Source: a virus. From it: DNA of 25,816 nucleotides. Below are positions 12,035 through 18,663 of the stretch, piece after piece. The translations under genes were made by a program, and so were the position numbers. The stretch spans positions 1 to 25,816 of the IMG/VR virus record IMGVR_UViG_3300007734_000521. One strand, 5' to 3'. The notes under the pieces were generated by a model. That model did not search any database. It worked only from the letters and a program-made list of their open reading frames with translations, and was not told the origin of the DNA. Numbering within the stretch: position 1 is the first letter of the stretch; each line of letters opens with the position of its first letter.

Positions 12035-13006
12035 ATGTCAAAATTTGGCGGTGAATACAAGTTTCCCGATGAACTTGAAGACGATAAAGCCCAAGAAGTA
12101 AATATCAAGATTGAGGATGATGAAGTCGAGATAAAAATTGTCGATGACACTCCCCAAGAAGATCAATTTACAACACCTCCGTTAGATGACGATACTCAGC
12201 AAGAACTTGAGAGAGCTGATGAGTCTGAGGAGTACACCAAAAACGTAAAAGTCAAGTTTAAGCAATATAAAAAGGCTTGGCATGATGAACGGCGTGCAAA
12301 AGAATCAGCTCTTCGTGAACAACAGGAAGCGCTGACAGTCGCGGAACGAATCCTAGACGAGAATAAAAAACTCAAATCTATGATTCAAACTGGCGAGAAA
12401 GAATTAATTTCCACGTACCAAACCTCTGCGGAGATGGAAGTTGACAAAGCTGAACGGAATTACAAAGAGGCTTATGACTCTGGAGATTCTGACAAGCTTT
12501 TGGCTGCACAGAAGGAGTTAGTTCGGGCAGAAATGAAGCTTGATAAAGCAAAGAATTTCAGGCCTACTGTACAAACCGATGAAAATCGTGTACAAACTAC
12601 CCAAACTAACCAGCCTGCAACTCAGCAGATGGATCCTAAGGTCGCTAACTGGGTCTCGAACAACCCGTGGTTTGTAGACCGGAACAAATTAGCGATGCGC
12701 AAATTTGCTGAAGGATTCCACGAAGAGCTTGCAGAACGGTACGGACGTGGATACATAGGTACTGACGAGTATTACGGCAGTATTGACAAAGAAGTCAGAC
12801 GTAGATTTCCAGAGGAATTCTCGGCGGCTACAAACAACGATGAGGAAAAACCTCAACGTACGAAACCAAGCACAGTTGTTGCACCTGCTAAACGTAGTAC
12901 CGCCCCTAAACAGGTCGTGCTAACAAAGACACAAGTTGCCTTGGCTAAAAAACTCAGATTAACCAACGAGCAGTATGCCCGTGAAATGATGAAATTGGAG
13001 GCCTAA
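12035..13006 (+). CDS. head scaffolding protein (323 aa)
   Basis: Layout is typical of a scaffold: the first 65 residues are very acidic, residues about 70-175 form a charged coiled coil (KQYKKAWHDERRAKE to KAKNFRP), a flexible middle is rich in Q, T and P, and the C-terminus is a small basic helical pair (ALAKKLRLTNEQYAREMM). Such C-terminal helix-loop-helices bind the capsid protein. Scaffold shapes the prohead and leaves or is cut before packaging. AAGGAG precedes the ATG. Gene order co-chaperonin, scaffold, capsid-type proteins supports it. Confidence 0.8.
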   Translation: MSKFGGEYKFPDELEDDKAQEVNIKIEDDEVEIKIVDDTPQEDQFTTPPLDDDTQQELERADESEEYTKNVKVKFKQYKKAWHDERRAKESALREQQEALTVAERILDENKKLKSMIQTGEKELISTYQTSAEMEVDKAERNYKEAYDSGDSDKLLAAQKELVRAEMKLDKAKNFRPTVQTDENRVQTTQTNQPATQQMDPKVANWVSNNPWFVDRNKLAMRKFAEGFHEELAERYGRGYIGTDEYYGSIDKEVRRRFPEEFSAATNNDEEKPQRTKPSTVVAPAKRSTAPKQVVLTKTQVALAKKLRLTNEQYAREMMKLEA

Positions 13007-13007
13007 G

Positions 13008-13475
13008 ATGGCAACAGACGTAAAAGCAGCTGAAAGCAGATTGTCGCGCGAAATGCAGAGTAGAGAGACGCAAGCACGCCCTAAACAGTGGCAGCAAGCG
13101 GATCTCCTTCCCGAACCTGATAAACAGCCGGGATATGCGTACCGATGGATACGGGTTACAACTTTGGGCAAAGCTGACCAACGCAACATTACCGGCAAGT
13201 TCCGGGAAGGTTGGGAGCCGGTGATGGTCGAAGAGCAACCTCAGTTTCAAATGTTAATCGACCCCGATAGTCGATTTAAAAATAATATCGAAATTGGCGG
13301 GCTGTTGCTTTGCAAGTGCCCGGCTGAGTTTATGCAGCAGCGTGATACACACTTCACAGCAGTTACAAAAGCTCAAGCGGATGCTGTAGACAATAGCCTA
13401 ATGCGCCAAAGTGACCCGAGGATGCCACTCTTCCGAGAGAACAAGTCTTCGACGAGCTTTGGTAAAGGTGTTTAA
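13008..13475 (+). CDS. hypothetical pre-capsid phage protein (155 aa)
   Basis: ATG follows GGAGG inside the end of the scaffold gene. The N-terminal 40 residues are a charged, arginine-rich helix. The middle (YAYRWIRVTTLGKADQRNI, FREGWEPV) and IEIGGLLLCKCPAEFM blocks look like a small folded domain. The C-terminus MPLFRENKSSTSFGKGV is polar. I recall similar proteins between scaffold and capsid in other environmental podoviruses, but they are named only as hypothetical or structural. A head-assembly role is inferred from position. Confidence 0.7.
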   Translation: MATDVKAAESRLSREMQSRETQARPKQWQQADLLPEPDKQPGYAYRWIRVTTLGKADQRNITGKFREGWEPVMVEEQPQFQMLIDPDSRFKNNIEIGGLLLCKCPAEFMQQRDTHFTAVTKAQADAVDNSLMRQSDPRMPLFRENKSSTSFGKGV

Positions 13476-13491
13476 TTCAAGGAGTCCTTAA

Positions 13492-14316
13492 ATGGCTTAT
13501 CCAGTGGTCTCAGCCCCGTACGGGCTAAAACCAGTCAACTTGATTGGTGGTCAGGTATTTGCGGGGTCAACCCGTGAACTTCCTATCACCTACGGCTACG
13601 CTACAAACATCTTTTATGGTGATTTTGTAACGTTGGTTCGTGGGGATTTACAACGCATAAGCGTTACAACGGGTGTTGTCGGTACGCTGATGGGGGTTTT
13701 CCTCGGATGTTCGTACACCAACCCTTTGACCGGACAAAAAACCTTTTCGCAATACTGGCCTGCGTCTACGCTTGCTGGCGATGCGGTGGCTATTGTCTGT
13801 GATGATCCTGATACAGTGTTTAAAGCTGTGATGGTTTCTGGTACTACAGTGGTGACTTCTGGCGCTCGCGCCATGATTGGTCAAAACTTAGCAGCAGTTA
13901 ACAACACAGGTAGCACTACCACAGGTAATTCCGCTAACGCCGTCTTGGCAGATACCTCTCTAGCACTTACTGCGGCTTTGCCAATTCGTGTTGTTGGGTT
14001 GGTTACTGACACTGTAGTAGCACAAGGTACAGGTGTTTACTCCTCTATCTCTACCGCTACCGTTACGCTTGCTTCGGCTCTTTCGTTTACGCCAGTGGTT
14101 GGCTCTGACGTTGGCTCCATTGCGGCAAATGGTCAGTACATTGCCAGCGGTTCGTATGTTGCTTCTGTAACAAACTCTACAACGGTTGTGCTTAATGCAG
14201 CACCGCTAGTGGCGTTTGGCGCGGCTTCAACAATTGTGTTCAATCAATATCCAGAAGTACTTGTGAAAATCAATTTCGGTTTGCACAAATACTATGCTGG
14301 TACAGCTGTTGCATAA
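13492..14316 (+). CDS. putative capsid-associated structural protein (274 aa)
   Basis: CAAGGAGTCCTTAA precedes the ATG. Opens MAYPVVSAPYGLKPVNLIGG, a start I associate with a family encoded immediately before the major capsid gene. Beta-strand-rich throughout, with S/T/G/A-rich stretches at about residues 125-160 and 180-250, and few charges. No membrane segment. Likely a virion protein such as a decoration or minor capsid component. The end VKINFGLHKYYAGTAVA looks like a packed beta strand. The exact role is unknown. Confidence 0.75.
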   Translation: MAYPVVSAPYGLKPVNLIGGQVFAGSTRELPITYGYATNIFYGDFVTLVRGDLQRISVTTGVVGTLMGVFLGCSYTNPLTGQKTFSQYWPASTLAGDAVAIVCDDPDTVFKAVMVSGTTVVTSGARAMIGQNLAAVNNTGSTTTGNSANAVLADTSLALTAALPIRVVGLVTDTVVAQGTGVYSSISTATVTLASALSFTPVVGSDVGSIAANGQYIASGSYVASVTNSTTVVLNAAPLVAFGAASTIVFNQYPEVLVKINFGLHKYYAGTAVA

Positions 14317-14329
14317 GGAGTAACATAAA

Positions 14330-15241
14330 ATGGCTATTTCACGTGCACAACTACTTAAAGAACTCCTGCCCGGCTTGAATGCTCTGTTCGGTTTGGAATA
14401 TGCTCGCTATGGTGAAGAACATAAAGAAATTTATGAAATCGAATCCTCTGAGCGTTCTTTTGAAGAAGAAACCAAACTGTCCGGTTTCTCTGCTGCACCA
14501 GTCAAAAACGAGGGTTCTGCCATCGCTTATGACAATGCACAGGAAGCATGGACTGCTCGCTACAACCACGAAACCATTGCTTTGGGTTTCTCATTGACCG
14601 AAGAGGCCATTGAGGATAACTTGTACGACAGCTTGTCTGCTCGCTACACCAAAGGTCTGGCCCGTGCTATGGCTTACACCAAGCAAGTTAAAGGCGCTGC
14701 TGTTATCAATAACGGCTTCTCTGCTAACTACACTGGTGGCGACGGCGTTGCTTTGTTCAGCACTGCTCACCCGCTGATTAACGGTGGAACCAACTCCAAC
14801 CGTCCTTCCACTGCCGCTGACTTGAATGAAACTTCGTTGGAAAACGCTGTTATTCAGATCGCTGCTTGGACAGACGAGCGTGGCCTGTTGATCGCTGCTA
14901 AGCCTAAGAAGTTGATTATTCCTCCTGCATTGCAGTTCGTGGCTACCCGCCTGTTGGAAACCAGCCTCCGTGTTGGCACTACCGACAACGACATCAATGC
15001 TCTGAAGAATAACGGTTCTATCCCTGAGGGATACACACAGAACCACTTCTTGACCGACAACAATGGTTGGTATCTGACTACTGATGTACCTAACGGTATG
15101 AAGATGTTTGTCCGTACTCCGCTGGCTAACAGCATGGACGGCGACTTTGACACCGGTAACGTACGTTACAAGTCCCGCGAGCGTTATTCGTTCGGCTGGT
15201 CTGATCCGTTGGGAGTCTACGGCTCTCCCGGTTCGTCCTAA
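14330..15241 (+). CDS. major capsid protein, Mu gpT-like (303 aa)
   Basis: Strong AAGGAGTAACATAAA ribosome-binding site, then an HK97-fold type protein. Residues 1-60 are helical (LKELLPGLNALFGLEYARYG), then come EETKLSGFSAAPVKNEGSAI and the ALFSTAHPLINGG segment that marks Mu gpT-like head proteins. About 300 residues is normal. The gene is followed by a clear terminator, as expected for the most abundant virion protein. The scaffold and co-chaperonin lie upstream. No protease is visible; scaffold removal may be by release. Confidence 0.85.
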   Translation: MAISRAQLLKELLPGLNALFGLEYARYGEEHKEIYEIESSERSFEEETKLSGFSAAPVKNEGSAIAYDNAQEAWTARYNHETIALGFSLTEEAIEDNLYDSLSARYTKGLARAMAYTKQVKGAAVINNGFSANYTGGDGVALFSTAHPLINGGTNSNRPSTAADLNETSLENAVIQIAAWTDERGLLIAAKPKKLIIPPALQFVATRLLETSLRVGTTDNDINALKNNGSIPEGYTQNHFLTDNNGWYLTTDVPNGMKMFVRTPLANSMDGDFDTGNVRYKSRERYSFGWSDPLGVYGSPGSS

Positions 15242-15249
15242 AAAGACTG

Positions 15250-15279
15250 AAAAGGAGGCCTTGTGCCTCCTTTTCTTTT
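15250..15279 (+). terminator. intrinsic terminator after the capsid gene
   Basis: AAAAGGAGGC (15250-15259) pairs with GCCTCCTTTT (15265-15274) around CTTGT, followed by CTTTT. It closes the capsid transcript or lowers expression of downstream genes. Confidence 0.85.
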
Positions 15280-15289
15280 GGTGTATATT
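15261..15289 (+). promoter_or_regulatory. weak candidate promoter after capsid terminator
   Basis: TTGTGC (15261-15266) and TATATT (15284-15289) are 17 bases apart. The -35 match is poor and overlaps the terminator stem, so this is only a possibility for re-initiation of transcription before the next gene. Confidence 0.25.
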
Positions 15290-15298
15290 GCAACTACC

Positions 15299-15354
15299 CC
15301 GAGATTCATCGGCGTATCAAACAGGCTCGGCTGACCTCATGCAGATTGATACGC
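15299..15354 (+). other. structured leader upstream of the 163-aa gene
   Basis: Two adjacent hairpins can form: CCGA/TCGG (15299-15302 with 15309-15312) and a perfect 9-base pair of arms GCGTATCAA (15312-15320) and TTGATACGC (15346-15354) with a 25-base loop. The element lies between the capsid terminator and the next ribosome-binding site. It could be a structured RNA or a DNA-binding inverted repeat. No known riboswitch is recognised. Confidence 0.5.
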
Positions 15355-15376
15355 TACAACGCATGGAGAATTAAAT

Positions 15377-15868
15377 ATGGGATTCGCAACTCACCTTGGC
15401 CCTTGGCTGCTCGGAACTGTTAAAAACACCACTGGTACTACCGCAGGCACTATTCGTAATATGGGCGCTACTTTAGTTACCCAATCCAAATCCATTTTGT
15501 ACACAGACGTTACGGCAGCTACGGTTGCTTTTACAATACCTGCTGGTTCACAAATCGTAGATGCTACGTTTAACACCACTGTTGCTTATGCAACAACCAC
15601 TCCTACATACGTTTTGCAAGTAAATGGCGTAGCCATTAACACAGCAGCTAACGGTAGCGTGTTTACAAATACAGGTATTGTTAATTTGTTGCTTGGCAAT
15701 AACAACGCCGCAGGCGCTGTACTGTGTAATAACGTAGGTACAGGCGACGCAATCATCACGTTTACACAGGCTAACGTCACCGCCACCTCTGGTGCTGGTT
15801 TCTTGACTGTGAGATACATCGTCAAAGACAGTGACGGCTCTGCTAACCCATCTAGCACACAAGCTTAA
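15377..15868 (+). CDS. small beta-rich virion-type protein (163 aa)
   Basis: GGAG seven or eight bases ahead of the ATG. The protein is alternating hydrophobic and polar with very many T, A, N and V residues, and few charges: predicted all-beta. Segments such as AATVAFTIPAGSQIVDATFNT and TYVLQVNGVAINT look like strands of a jelly-roll or Ig-like fold, and the end RYIVKDSDGSANPSS is polar. Many virion decoration or minor tail proteins look like this, but no family is identified. Preceded by a structured leader and followed by a hairpin. Confidence 0.7.
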   Translation: MGFATHLGPWLLGTVKNTTGTTAGTIRNMGATLVTQSKSILYTDVTAATVAFTIPAGSQIVDATFNTTVAYATTTPTYVLQVNGVAINTAANGSVFTNTGIVNLLLGNNNAAGAVLCNNVGTGDAIITFTQANVTATSGAGFLTVRYIVKDSDGSANPSSTQA

Positions 15869-15876
15869 TTGATCTT

Positions 15877-15892
15877 GGGGGCTTCGGCCCCC
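15877..15892 (+). terminator. TTCG-loop hairpin after the 163-aa gene
   Basis: GGGGGC (15877-15882) pairs with GCCCCC (15887-15892) around TTCG. The same 16-base hairpin occurs on the minus strand at 5389-5404. No T-run follows, so it is more likely a stability or attenuation hairpin than a full terminator. Confidence 0.5.
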
Positions 15893-15911
15893 TCATAACA
15901 GGAGATTAATT

Positions 15912-16190
15912 ATGCAACAGACAGACGTAAAAAGCGGCGCGGCGGCAGCAGGGGCAACCACAACTATTTTTGCTGGCCCAGCCCGTATCAAGGGCGTATC
16001 CATCAGTTATTCAACGGGTGCAACGGTTGTTTTGAATGATGGTACAGCCGGTACAGCCATGTTCTCGTTTACCGCGCCAGCGGCTGCGGGGTCTATCTAC
16101 ATGATGTTCCCCGGAGAAGGCATTAAGTGCAGTACCAACATTTCCGCCGTGGTATCTGCGACGACAACCGCAGTGGTGTTCTATGGCTAA
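15912..16190 (+). CDS. small beta-rich virion-type protein (92 aa)
   Basis: AGGAGATTAATT precedes the ATG. The product has an alanine-rich start (KSGAAAAGATTTIFAGPARIKGV) and then strands rich in S, T, V and A; it ends AVVSATTTAVVFYG. One G/A-rich hydrophobic stretch (about residues 45-60) is too short and polar for a membrane helix. Likely a small capsid or tail decoration protein, by position and composition. It overlaps the next gene by eight bases. Confidence 0.65.
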   Translation: MQQTDVKSGAAAAGATTTIFAGPARIKGVSISYSTGATVVLNDGTAGTAMFSFTAPAAAGSIYMMFPGEGIKCSTNISAVVSATTTAVVFYG

Positions 16191-16437
16191 AAAGACTCCC
16201 TCCCTTGCAATTGGTCGCGGTGAAAAATTACCAGCTTCCAAAGGGGCGGGACTGACTGCCAAAGGTCGTGCCAAGTACAACGCAGCAACAGGAAGCAACT
16301 TAAAGGCTCCACAGCCCCAAGGCGGTAAGCGCAAGGATTCGTTCTGCGCCCGTATGTCTGGTATGCCGGGGCCAATGAAAGATGAAAAAGGTAAGCCTAC
16401 CCGCAAGGCGGCTTCTTTAGCAAGATGGAAGTGTTAA
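16183..16437 (+). CDS. DUF6321-like small basic protein (84 aa)
   Basis: PSLAIGRGEKLPASKGAGLT, the AKYNAATGSNLKAPQPQGGK stretch and KDSFCARMSGMPG are hallmarks of a widespread small phage protein family that I recall as DUF6321. The protein is very basic, low in hydrophobic residues, and ends ARWKC. The family occurs in many phages and some bacteria with no known function; a DNA- or virion-associated role is often suggested by its basic character. ATG overlaps the preceding stop by eight bases and the stop abuts the next ATG. The family match is from memory of its conserved motif, not from a search. Confidence 0.8.
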   Translation: MAKKTPSLAIGRGEKLPASKGAGLTAKGRAKYNAATGSNLKAPQPQGGKRKDSFCARMSGMPGPMKDEKGKPTRKAASLARWKC

Positions 16438-16677
16438 ATGGATATCAACACAATTTGGTCTGCTGGCCTTTCAGCGTTGCTTGGCGGCTTTTGGTTTTTC
16501 ATTCGTGAGAAGCTTGAAGATGTCAAACGAGTTGAGCGACTACTCAACATAACCCGTGAGGAGATTGCCCGTGATTACACTACTCAAGCAGAAGTGCAAA
16601 GAATTACTGACCACATTGACCAACGGTTTAATCGCCTTGAAGCAAAAATTGACCAGCTTATTCAAGCGGGGAAGTGA
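16438..16677 (+). CDS. small membrane-anchored coiled-coil protein (79 aa)
   Basis: A hydrophobic segment at residues 6-22 (IWSAGLSALLGGFWFFI) looks like a single transmembrane helix. It is followed from about residue 24 to 76 by a highly charged coiled coil with regular hydrophobic positions (VKRVERLLNITREE, RFNRLEAKIDQLIQ). Many phages carry such proteins near tail or lysis genes, annotated as hypothetical or holin-like. A holin, spanin partner or membrane-associated virion factor are all possible; the sequence does not decide. It starts immediately after the DUF6321-like stop. Confidence 0.65.
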   Translation: MDINTIWSAGLSALLGGFWFFIREKLEDVKRVERLLNITREEIARDYTTQAEVQRITDHIDQRFNRLEAKIDQLIQAGK

Positions 16678-17096
16678 TGCCAAGCAGTAGTGCGAAGCAA
16701 CACAGATTCATGGAAGCGGTGGCCCACAACCCAGCGTTTGCCAAGAAAGCAGGAGTCCCGCAATCCGTGGGCAAAGATTTTTCAACTGCCGACAAAGGCA
16801 AAACTTTTAAAAGAGGTGGTGAGATGGCTACAAAGATGGATCCCAAGATGATGGCAATGATGGCTGCTAAAAAACGCGGCATGGGCGCTGGTAAACCCGG
16901 TATGGGCGCGGCTCCTGCCGCCCCCGCTGCCCCTGCTGGTATGGGCATGATGAAAAAAGGCGGCGGTGTCAAGAAGATGGCTTCTGGCGGATTCGTCAAA
17001 GCTGCTGACGGTGTTGCTACAAAAGGCAAAACCAAGGCTACTCAGATTTCCATGCCCGGCAACAAAGGCATGAAAAAGGGCGGCAAAGTCTGCTAA
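16677..17096 (+). CDS. small Gly/Ala/Met/Lys-rich protein with SAKQHRFMEAV head (139 aa)
   Basis: An in-frame GTG at 16674 is possible, but ATG 16677 overlaps the stop as TGATG and is better spaced from GGGGA. Residues 5-35 (SAKQHRFMEAVAHNPAFAKK and GVPQSVGKDFS) match a short conserved head seen in many phage proteins. The middle is low-complexity (MMAMMAAKKRGMGAG, AAPAAPAAPAG). The end repeats KKGG and contains VKKMASGG and GVATKGKTK, a weak version of the C-terminal tag shared with neighbours, and stops on cysteine (GKVC). Probably a virion-associated protein; function unknown. Confidence 0.7.
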   Translation: MPSSSAKQHRFMEAVAHNPAFAKKAGVPQSVGKDFSTADKGKTFKRGGEMATKMDPKMMAMMAAKKRGMGAGKPGMGAAPAAPAAPAGMGMMKKGGGVKKMASGGFVKAADGVATKGKTKATQISMPGNKGMKKGGKVC

Positions 17097-17110
17097 TTTA
17101 AAGGTGCGTC

Positions 17111-17788
17111 ATGGCAACTGAAACACGTAAACGGTTTAACGAAGAATTCAGAGCAGCGCGTAATAGCGGTGCTAAAGAATTTGAGTTTGAGGGTAAAAGG
17201 TATACCACCAAATTTAAAGACGATGATTCTTCGCCTCCAGCAAAGAAACAGTCTCAGGATGCGTCTAAGACTGGCGGCGCAGCCGTTGGTAGCCAAAAAA
17301 CGCAGGATAAACCGCAAGAGTTATACAAACCGAAGTCAACAAGTGAGTTATCTCCAGCAGAGCGTAAAAAACGTGACGATATGGAAAGCTCACAGGCACT
17401 TGAAGGTTCACATCCTGAGTTTCTTCTTAACCCGGGGCGAACAGTTTTAGGCGCGATTGCAAGACCTTTGGAAACTGCTGACAAAGTAAGGTCTGCGGTA
17501 GCTACTGGCGCTAACGCTATAAAAAATAGCTCCGCAGGAAAAGCTATTAGAGAGTCGCAGTTTACTAGGGCAGCGGCAAAGGATGCGGACGACATTGCAG
17601 CTGCTGGACGGGGACGGGCGGCGGCTGAAACAGCAAAAGACCTAGAAAAAACTATGCCGGAACTCAATGAAGCCCCAATGAAACGTGGTGGCGCAGTCAA
17701 GAAGATGGCTTCTGGCGGTTCTGTTTCAGCCTCACGTCGTGGGGATGGTATTGCTCAGCGGGGTAAGACTCGCGGAAAGGTGTGCTAA
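17111..17788 (+). CDS. phage protein with FNEEFRAAR/GKRYTTK head and C-terminal tag (225 aa)
   Basis: Residues 8-35 contain RFNEEFRAARNSGAKEFEF followed by GKRYTTKFK. This is a short motif I know from several phage virion-associated proteins. The middle (40-100) is polar and probably disordered. Residues 105-185 are alanine-rich and helical (ETADKVRSAVATGANAIKN, AAAETAKDLEKTM). The C-terminal 45 residues carry KKMASGG and ASRRGDGIAQRGKTRG and end in cysteine (GKVC). The 23-base stretch coding for VKKMASGG is identical to that in the gene before it. Not otherwise recognised. Confidence 0.7.
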   Translation: MATETRKRFNEEFRAARNSGAKEFEFEGKRYTTKFKDDDSSPPAKKQSQDASKTGGAAVGSQKTQDKPQELYKPKSTSELSPAERKKRDDMESSQALEGSHPEFLLNPGRTVLGAIARPLETADKVRSAVATGANAIKNSSAGKAIRESQFTRAAAKDADDIAAAGRGRAAAETAKDLEKTMPELNEAPMKRGGAVKKMASGGSVSASRRGDGIAQRGKTRGKVC

Positions 17789-17791
17789 ATC

Positions 17792-18085
17792 ATGGCAAAA
17801 GATAAAGTTTATACACAAGACATGGGCCAACCGCCCAAAGAACCTGATGACGCATCCGCAGGACGCAAATATGTACCAGAGCAGCTTGGTAGTGGGATCA
17901 AAGTTGAACCGTTGCCTAATGCTACGCCGGGGGCTGCAAAGAACCTGAAACCTAAACCGTTGCCTAATGCCACTCCTGAAGGCGCAAAAGATCTGAAGAT
18001 GCAGAAGCTGGCAAAAGGCGGTACAGCTTCCAGCCGTGGTGATGGCTGCGCGGTCAAAGGTAAAACGAAAGGTAGGTTTGTTTAA
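17792..18085 (+). CDS. small tag protein with duplicated PLPNATP segment (97 aa)
   Basis: Polar, proline- and lysine-rich, without hydrophobic core. Residues about 45-75 contain two copies of a unit PLPNATP.(G/E)AK(N/D)LK. The end, AKGGTASSRGDGCAVKGKTK followed by GRFV, is the shared C-terminal tag. The stop directly abuts the next start. Probably unstructured and built of modules; possibly packaged in the virion. The ribosome-binding site overlaps the end of the preceding gene (GGAAAGGTG). Function unknown. Confidence 0.7.
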   Translation: MAKDKVYTQDMGQPPKEPDDASAGRKYVPEQLGSGIKVEPLPNATPGAAKNLKPKPLPNATPEGAKDLKMQKLAKGGTASSRGDGCAVKGKTKGRFV

Positions 18086-18418
18086 ATGTCAAGAAATAGA
18101 AATAAAGTGTCTTATGAGCAGCTTGAAAACAGGATGGCTGATACTGGATTTTTGCCCGGGACGCCAGAAATGGACGAAGCCGTTAAACAATACGGGAAAG
18201 CAGCGAATAAGGATGTAGATGCTCCCGCCTCCGCAGATCGCAAGTACATACCAAAAACAATGCCCTCCGGCACTAGTGGCATGGGTGCAATTCTTTCCGG
18301 TAAAGGTATGGCAAAAGGCGGTACAGCTTCCAGCCGTGCTGATGGTATTGCCCAACGTGGTAAGACCAAGGGAACCTTCGTCATGTGTGGCGGTGGTATG
18401 GCAAAGGGTAAGCGATGA
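18086..18418 (+). CDS. small tag protein (110 aa)
   Basis: The N-terminal half (YEQLENRMADTGFLPG, DEAVKQYGKAANKD) is helical with alternating charges. A linker rich in P, S and G leads to AKGGTASSRADGIAQRGKTK and a final GGGMAKGKR. The tag DNA at 18310-18345 matches that of the preceding gene (18010-18045) with one difference. The start abuts the previous stop and the stop overlaps the next ATG (ATGA). No known domain; a virion-incorporation role is inferred only. Confidence 0.7.
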   Translation: MSRNRNKVSYEQLENRMADTGFLPGTPEMDEAVKQYGKAANKDVDAPASADRKYIPKTMPSGTSGMGAILSGKGMAKGGTASSRADGIAQRGKTKGTFVMCGGGMAKGKR

Positions 18419-18663
18419 TTGCAAGTCGTGGCATGGGCGACATCCGTGCTTCTAAGATGCCAAAGGCCAAGACGGTCACCCGCAAGGATGATCCGAACAA
18501 GGTCAAGGTATACAAGGAAGGCGGAGAAGTCTGGGATAAACCCAACCCTGCCAAGAAGCATACAAAACTGTCACCAGAGAAGAAAGCCAAAGCTAAGGCT
18601 GCGGCAAAAGCTGCTGGTCGCCCGTACCCAAACTTGATTGACAACATGAGGATGGCTAAATAA
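18415..18663 (+). CDS. conserved small basic phage protein (82 aa)
   Basis: Begins MIASRGMGDIRASKMPKAKT and ends RPYPNLIDNMRMAK. The start (MG.I..SKMP) and the alanine/lysine-rich helix before GRPYPNL.DN are conserved in small proteins of many environmental phages, in my recollection. The region 50-66 (SPEKKAKAKAAAKAAG) is a strongly basic helix like those of DNA-binding tails. No function known. It overlaps both neighbours by a few bases, so expression is coupled. Confidence 0.7.
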   Translation: MIASRGMGDIRASKMPKAKTVTRKDDPNKVKVYKEGGEVWDKPNPAKKHTKLSPEKKAKAKAAAKAAGRPYPNLIDNMRMAK

